Assembly (NCBI GenBank): GCA_023398165.1 | Contig: JAEWSQ010000012.1 | Coordinates: 248,001-312,000, forward strand | Length of the DNA: 64,000 bases | Reading direction: 5' to 3' | From: Spirochaetota bacterium | Lineage (GTDB): Bacteria; Spirochaetota; Spirochaetia; Treponematales; Treponemataceae | Program-made: the position numbers and the translations under genes | In this document: positions 59,726 through 64,000 of the stretch, one piece after another | How positions within the stretch are numbered: position 1 is the first letter of the stretch | Layout: every line of letters starts with the position of its first letter | The notes under the pieces: generated by a model | What the model was told of the DNA's origin: nothing | What the model saw: the letters and a program-made list of their open reading frames with translations, nothing else | Databases searched by the model: none

Positions 59726-60499
59726 TTACAGAAGATTGTTTACCGTTATTTTATTTAAAAATGCATCCCTCATAATCTCTTCCATGGTGTAAAATCCGGA
59801 TTTAGCCCCTTGGAGGGATCGTGCGGCGTATAATGCTCCGGCTCCGAATGCCGCTCGCGAAATTATTTCATGGGTAAGTCTGATTGTCTGGTTACGGAGT
59901 CCGAAAACTACTTCATGTTTACCTACAATTCCGCCGACCCTGATAGAATTCACATGCGTCTGCTTATCCAAACCAAGCATTTCCGCTATTTTTAGAGCAG
60001 TTCCCGATGCACCCCGCTTCTCACGGAAGTGTTCTTCGATTATTTCAATATCTGCTTCGGGAATTATCTGTTTTAGAATTTGAGAAGCTGTCAGAAGAAA
60101 ATTAATTCCAAGTGTTATATTTGCAGAATGCATAACAGCTGTTTTTTCAGATAGTTCTTTCAGATAATCCAATTCTGCCTGCTCATAATGCGATATTGCC
60201 GAAACTATGTGTACACCTGTATCCGCAGCATGGGCGTATTCATAAACGCTTTCAGGGCTTGAAAAATCAATGATTGCATCAACTTTGTTTTTTTGAAAAA
60301 AAGCAGAATCTGAAACTTCTTCTTTACAGTAAAACTTTCCCTGCAGGTGTTTGGGATAACCTAAAAAATCGCTTGCATATTCATGGTTATTCTGTGCCGT
60401 ATTTCTAACGACCCAGACTAATTCACAATCCTTATCTCTAATAATTTCCTCGGCTACAAGGCGGCCGGTACGTCCAAATCCGAATAATCCTACTTTCAA
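59726..60499 (-). CDS. dapB: 4-hydroxy-tetrahydrodipicolinate reductase (divergent)
   Basis: 257 aa. I chose TTG 60499, which has GGAGG 7 nt upstream and gives the expected start 'KVGLFGFGRTGRLVAEEI' (NAD(P)-binding GxGxxG). Further motifs: 'DAIIDFSSPESVYEYAHA', 'SANITLGINFLL' and the active-site stretch 'EEHFREKRGASGTALKIAE'. The canonical DapB motif is HHxxKxDAPSGTA; here the second His, Asp and Pro are replaced but the Lys and SGTA remain. It is a divergent DapB of the lysine/meso-diaminopimelate pathway, or a DapB-like enzyme with altered specificity. Many spirochaetes use ornithine in their wall, so its need is worth noting. No other dap gene is nearby. Confidence 0.78.
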   Translation of the reverse strand: MKVGLFGFGRTGRLVAEEIIRDKDCELVWVVRNTAQNNHEYASDFLGYPKHLQGKFYCKEEVSDSAFFQKNKVDAIIDFSSPESVYEYAHAADTGVHIVSAISHYEQAELDYLKELSEKTAVMHSANITLGINFLLTASQILKQIIPEADIEIIEEHFREKRGASGTALKIAEMLGLDKQTHVNSIRVGGIVGKHEVVFGLRNQTIRLTHEIISRAAFGAGALYAARSLQGAKSGFYTMEEIMRDAFLNKITVNNLL

Positions 60500-60708
60500 A
60501 TAATGACCTCCATTACTGTGTTTGTGGAAGAACCAGCGGGGGCTGACTGTTGTGCGCACTTTTTATGCTTACTATAACCGGATTATACCATAAAAAAGCG
60601 GAAAAATACAGAAAAACGTGTATTTCAAGAAAAAATATTGCGGGGACATTTGGTGTCCCTGCAGCAGTGTTATGCTTGTATTATACATTGCTATTACGGA
60701 GGTTATGT

Positions 60709-60996
60709 ATGGTTGTAAGCAGCGGAAAAAGGTTTTATACAGCAGTGAACATAATGGTTCTAATTTTTTTATTTCCATGGATAGCGGGATTTCTTTCTGC
60801 ACTTGGTGAAATAAACGGGGATTTTTACCTTCAAACGGCTTTTTCGAATGCAGTTATATGCTTGCTATTATCATTACCTCTGTGCATTGCCCTTCTGTAT
60901 CTGGTGTATAAATCTTACACCGGAGAAGAGCGGGATGAAAACGGGACTGCTGAACCGGGAGTACCTGCCGTTAAGGAAAATGAGAGAACTGCATAG
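60709..60996 (+). CDS. Small two-TM membrane protein
   Basis: 95 aa from ATG 60709, supported by GGAGG at 60698-60702; the frame is open further upstream but without a ribosome binding site. Two membrane helices (~11-31 and ~44-66) are followed by a charged, cytoplasmic tail ('SYTGEERDENGTAEPG'). No family recognised. It lies 46 bp before the HAD phosphatase gene and 210 bp from dapB, which is divergent. Confidence 0.65.
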   Translation: MVVSSGKRFYTAVNIMVLIFLFPWIAGFLSALGEINGDFYLQTAFSNAVICLLLSLPLCIALLYLVYKSYTGEERDENGTAEPGVPAVKENERTA

Positions 60997-61006
60997 TAAT
61001 ATCCTC

Positions 61007-61035
61007 TGGTCAAAATCTTTATATAGAAGTATTAT
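61007..61035 (+). promoter_or_regulatory. Promoter of the HAD/alpha-galactosidase pair, probable leaderless transcript
   Basis: TGGTCA (61007-61012), 17-bp spacer, TATTAT (61030-61035), then six bases and ATG 61042. No Shine-Dalgarno is present. Same geometry as at 33394, 38605 and 38714. Confidence 0.5.
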
Positions 61036-61041
61036 GGCCTC

Positions 61042-61680
61042 ATGATAAAAGCTGTAATTTTCGATTTTGGGAATGTGATTTCCTATGCAAACACCGGTGA
61101 CTGCGCACTGGAAATGGAAAAGATGACCGGTGTACCGGAACGTGTATTCCGGTCTGTTTATGATGAATTCCGTGAGGATTTTGACAGAGGTATTATTACA
61201 GGAGCAGAATTATATGCAAAGACGCTGATATTCAATGGGTATGCTGATGTTGCGCGCAATGAGGATCTTATGAAAAAGCTTGCCCGGATGGATCTTGAGA
61301 GCTGGACAGCAGTACGTGAAGACGTAACAGACTGGGGTTTATTACTTCAAAAGCAGGGTTATAAACTTGGTATTTTATCCAATATGCCTTTTGAGTTTCT
61401 TGAACTCTATGAAAAGAATATAGCACTTTTTACTCATGCCGATCATGCAGTCTTTTCATGCAGGGTTAATATAATAAAACCTGAGAAAGAAATATATATG
61501 GAAGCTCTGAACGGACTCGGAGTAAAGGCCTGCGAGGCTGTATTTTTCGATGACGTGCAGAAGAATATTGATGCCGCACTAAAGCTCGGCATTCATGCAA
61601 AACTTTGGACAGGTCTTGAAAAGGCTCAAAAAGACTGGCATTATACGGTTATACAGGAAGAAAATAAAGGCGGTTTGTAA
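61042..61680 (+). CDS. HAD-superfamily phosphatase (HAD-IA, YihX-like)
   Basis: 212 aa. The four HAD motifs are present: 'VIFDFGNVISY' (motif I with the nucleophile Asp; second Asp replaced by Gly as in YihX-type), 'GILSNMPFEF' (motif II), 'IIKPEKEIYMEAL' (motif III Lys), and 'AVFFDDVQKNIDAAL' (motif IV). E. coli YihX dephosphorylates alpha-glucose 1-phosphate, so a sugar phosphate is a reasonable substrate and would fit the adjoining alpha-galactosidase (galactose 1-phosphate or similar; inference). The stop overlaps the alpha-galactosidase start (TAATG). Confidence 0.9.
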   Translation: MIKAVIFDFGNVISYANTGDCALEMEKMTGVPERVFRSVYDEFREDFDRGIITGAELYAKTLIFNGYADVARNEDLMKKLARMDLESWTAVREDVTDWGLLLQKQGYKLGILSNMPFEFLELYEKNIALFTHADHAVFSCRVNIIKPEKEIYMEALNGLGVKACEAVFFDDVQKNIDAALKLGIHAKLWTGLEKAQKDWHYTVIQEENKGGL

Positions 61681-63911
61681 TGGGTATTACGTTCTTTGAA
61701 AAAACAGGTGTTTTTAAAATTGATACTGACAACACCACGTATGCAATAGGTTTAATAGATACTGATCACTATGTTTCTCACTTATACTATGGAAAAAAGA
61801 TACAGGATAACGATTCTGACCTTCAGTATTTGGGGCGCATTAATGAATACCCCTATATTCCCTCAGTTTTCAAGAGAGATACTCTTTCTTTTCTGGACTG
61901 CTATCCCAATGAATATGCGGGGCATGGTACGGGAGATTTCCGTGAAAGTGCAATACAGATCAAGACAAAAAGCGGACACAGTGCCGTATATGTTACATAT
62001 AAGAGTCATAGAATTTTTGACGGTAAAAATGCACTGCCCGGTCTTCCTTCGGTATTTCCAGGAACTTCAAAGGCTCAAACGCTTGAACTTGTGTGTGAAG
62101 ATAAGGCTGCAGGCGTGGAAGTTGTACTTCGTTATTCTATTTTCGAGGACAGCGATGCAATTATGAGAAGCGTTACCGTTACAAATATTTCTAAGGAAAC
62201 ACTACAGCTTACAAAATGCATGTCATGCTGCCTTGATATGGATAATGACGACTATGAAATGATAACGCTCCATGGTTCGTGGGCCCGCGAGCGTCATATA
62301 CAGCGCAGGAAGATAGGATTCGGTTCATCATCGGTTTCTTCTATGAGAGGCGAAAGCAGTCATCAGGAACATCCTTTCCTGGCTCTGGTAAATTCATCTA
62401 CTAATCAAACAACAGGAAATGTTTACGGCTTTAATTTTGTATATTCCGGAAATTTTTATGCCGGAGTATCGGTAAATCAATTTAATTCTGCACGTGTTTT
62501 AATAGGTATTAACCAGACCGATTTTTGCTGGAATCTTCACAGCGGTGAAAGTTTTACTTCCCCTGAGGCGGTGCTCGTGTACTCAAGCAGCGGTTTGGGC
62601 GGTATGACCAGATGTTTTCATGATTTATACCGCAGTCATCTTATACGGGGCAGGTATGCTGATAAAAAAAGACCAATACTCATCAATAACTGGGAAGCAA
62701 CCTATTTCGATTTTAATACTGATAAACTCCTGTCTATTGCTAAAGAAGCTGCAGAAAACGGAATCGAGATGCTCGTTATGGATGACGGATGGTTTGGAAA
62801 AAGAAACAACGATAATGCAGCCCTTGGCGACTGGATTGTAAATGAAGAAAAGCTTGCCGGCGGTCTTAATTATCTTGTAAGTGAAGTTAACAAACTTGGA
62901 TTAAAATTCGGCATCTGGTTTGAACCGGAAATGATTTCTCCTGATTCAGATTTATACAGAGCCCATCCTGACTGGGCAATCGCAATTCCCTCAAGGGAGC
63001 CCGGACTTGCCAGGAATCAGTATGTGCTCGATTTTTCACGAAAAGATGTTATCGAGTATACCTATGAAAGTATTAGAAAGGTATTAAAGAGTGCAAATAT
63101 TGAATATGTTAAGTGGGATATGAACAGACCCTTGTGCGATATTGGAAGCGTCTGCCTTGACAGCAATAGTCAGGGGGAGCTGATGCACCGGTATGTCCTG
63201 GGAGTTTATGCTATGCAGGAACGCCTCATAACAGAATTCCCGGATCTTCTTTTAGAAAACTGTTCCAGCGGAGGAGCCCGTTTCGACCCCGGAATGCTTT
63301 ATTACAGCCCCCAAATCTGGTGCTCCGACGATACCGATGCAGTTGAACGGCTTATGATTCAGGAAGGAACTTCTTTACTATACCCGCTTTCTTCAATGGG
63401 TGCCCATGTGAGCGTATGCCCTAATCATGCTATTGGAAGGGTCACTCCCTTTGATACACGCGGATATGTTGCACTTGCAGGAACATTCGGGTACGAGCTC
63501 GATATTACTAAACTTTCACAGGATGATAAAGATCTTATTAAGAATCAGGTTTCTCTTTATCACAAGTATAATGATCTTGTTCGTTCCGGTGATTATTACA
63601 GGCTTGCCTCATACCGCGAAAACAATGATTTCGACGCATGGCAGGTGAGCTCAAAAAACGGCCGGAAAGCTCTTGTTACCTGCGTACAGGTATTAAACAA
63701 ACCGGCTCAAAAAAGCAGAGTGCTAAAACTGCAGGGATTAAAGCCTGAGCTTTCTTACCGCATACAGATGGAAGGTTCCAACAGCAAGGACAACATGAAA
63801 CTGTACGAAGGTAAGACGATGTCGGGTTCAATGTTAATGAACTGCGGATTAGTAATTCATAATGCATGGGGAGATTTTCAGGGCAAGCTGATATACCTGG
63901 AAGCGGAATGA
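61680..63911 (+). CDS. Alpha-galactosidase, GH36
   Basis: 743 aa, full length for bacterial GH36. An N-terminal beta-supersandwich (~1-320) precedes the catalytic barrel: 'RPILINNWEATYFDFN', 'LVMDDGWFG', 'FGIWFEPEMISPDSDLY', nucleophile in 'YVKWDMNRPL' (Asp near 480), 'LLENCSSGGARFDPGMLYY' and acid/base in 'WCSDDTDAVERLMIQ' (Asp near 550), 'GAHVSVCPNH' after it. The two catalytic positions match those I recall for Geobacillus and Lactobacillus enzymes (478/548-type numbering). No signal peptide, so it acts on imported raffinose-type sugars or galactosides. Coupled to the HAD gene by a one-base overlap. Confidence 0.96.
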   Translation: MGITFFEKTGVFKIDTDNTTYAIGLIDTDHYVSHLYYGKKIQDNDSDLQYLGRINEYPYIPSVFKRDTLSFLDCYPNEYAGHGTGDFRESAIQIKTKSGHSAVYVTYKSHRIFDGKNALPGLPSVFPGTSKAQTLELVCEDKAAGVEVVLRYSIFEDSDAIMRSVTVTNISKETLQLTKCMSCCLDMDNDDYEMITLHGSWARERHIQRRKIGFGSSSVSSMRGESSHQEHPFLALVNSSTNQTTGNVYGFNFVYSGNFYAGVSVNQFNSARVLIGINQTDFCWNLHSGESFTSPEAVLVYSSSGLGGMTRCFHDLYRSHLIRGRYADKKRPILINNWEATYFDFNTDKLLSIAKEAAENGIEMLVMDDGWFGKRNNDNAALGDWIVNEEKLAGGLNYLVSEVNKLGLKFGIWFEPEMISPDSDLYRAHPDWAIAIPSREPGLARNQYVLDFSRKDVIEYTYESIRKVLKSANIEYVKWDMNRPLCDIGSVCLDSNSQGELMHRYVLGVYAMQERLITEFPDLLLENCSSGGARFDPGMLYYSPQIWCSDDTDAVERLMIQEGTSLLYPLSSMGAHVSVCPNHAIGRVTPFDTRGYVALAGTFGYELDITKLSQDDKDLIKNQVSLYHKYNDLVRSGDYYRLASYRENNDFDAWQVSSKNGRKALVTCVQVLNKPAQKSRVLKLQGLKPELSYRIQMEGSNSKDNMKLYEGKTMSGSMLMNCGLVIHNAWGDFQGKLIYLEAE

Positions 63912-63915
63912 ACTG

Positions 63916-64000
63916 CTACATTTCGTAAGTTTGAAGAATTTTTTTTGCGATGACGGTTCTGCTTTGCCTGAAATCCATTGCCTGTTTTTCCACGTACTTA
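63916..64000 (-). CDS. C-terminal end of an unidentified gene (partial)
   Basis: A minus-strand frame enters from the right edge and stops at TAG (63918-63916), giving at least 27 residues ending 'RQSRTVIAKKILQTYEM'. The 4-bp gap to the alpha-galactosidase stop and the charged helical sequence are compatible with a real convergent gene. The fragment is too short to name. Confidence 0.45.
   Translation of the reverse strand, partial: KYVEKQAMDFRQSRTVIAKKILQTYEM

Noticed and set aside
1..64000. CRISPR arrays, tRNA or rRNA genes, insertion sequences, prophage
   Set aside because: No regularly spaced repeats, cloverleaf sequences, transposase or phage structural proteins were seen on reading through the window.

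Overview
The window looks like chromosome of a free-living or gut-type spirochaete, most likely a Treponema-like member of the Spirochaetota. This is an inference from content, since there is no rRNA gene or other phylogenetic marker. The clues are a substrate-binding protein with an 'LFANGTKEG' signal-peptide junction, a GerMN-domain membrane protein, several methyl-accepting chemotaxis proteins, a 7TM diguanylate cyclase, many small exported proteins of unknown family and an AT-rich base composition. I saw no tRNA, rRNA, CRISPR array, prophage or insertion sequence. Genes are dense and mostly intact.

Layout. 1-3.2 kb: the end of a FAD-dependent dehydrogenase, then a minus-strand run (HD hydrolase, esterase lipoprotein, DUF4180, AraC/GyrI regulator). 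3.2-7 kb: the de novo NAD operon nadC-nadA-nadB, followed by a short promoter-to-terminator unit that may be a small RNA. 7-13.7 kb: a cysteine-motif protein, a chemoreceptor, a membrane-anchored MutS-like ATPase, and a BlaI repressor with a BlaR1-type M56 peptidase that carries its own M23 (LytM) domain. 13.7-24.5 kb: a long minus-strand series of small enzymes and membrane proteins, including a Tiki-like exported protein, YkvA, GNAT, two alpha/beta hydrolases, flavodoxin-type and nitroreductase-type redox proteins, a second MutS-like ATPase, an extracytoplasmic FMN-binding protein and an APH-type kinase. 24.5-31.7 kb: plus-strand transporters, a DUF4143 ATPase, an HD protein, a NapH-like ferredoxin and an exported repeat protein. 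31.7-38.6 kb: a bacterial homologue of eukaryotic DHCR24/DIMINUTO, a diguanylate cyclase, proS, and GerMN.

38.7-47.2 kb is the most coherent system. A cytoplasmic histidine kinase has a LacI-type sugar-binding domain as its sensor. It is followed by a NarL-type response regulator, a GH52 beta-xylosidase, and a sugar ABC transporter (binding protein plus two permeases). The xylosidase and the binding-protein gene share a TCCTAGGA-containing upstream box, which suggests a dedicated xyloside-sensing regulon. 47.4-52.1 kb is a glycerol operon (glpK, a GlpA-type dehydrogenase with a BFD-like [2Fe-2S] tail, a second FAD/NAD oxidoreductase and DUF1667). 52.1-57 kb holds a SIMPL protein and two chemoreceptors. 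57-64 kb holds an orphan response regulator, a cation diffusion facilitator, a divergent DapB, a HAD phosphatase and a GH36 alpha-galactosidase.

Two genome-wide habits stand out. Several genes have a -10 hexamer about 12 nt before the start codon and no Shine-Dalgarno sequence (probable leaderless mRNAs). Five convergent gene pairs meet with overlapping or nearly touching stop codons and no terminator between them. All start sites, promoters and sRNA calls are by-eye readings; no homology search was run.
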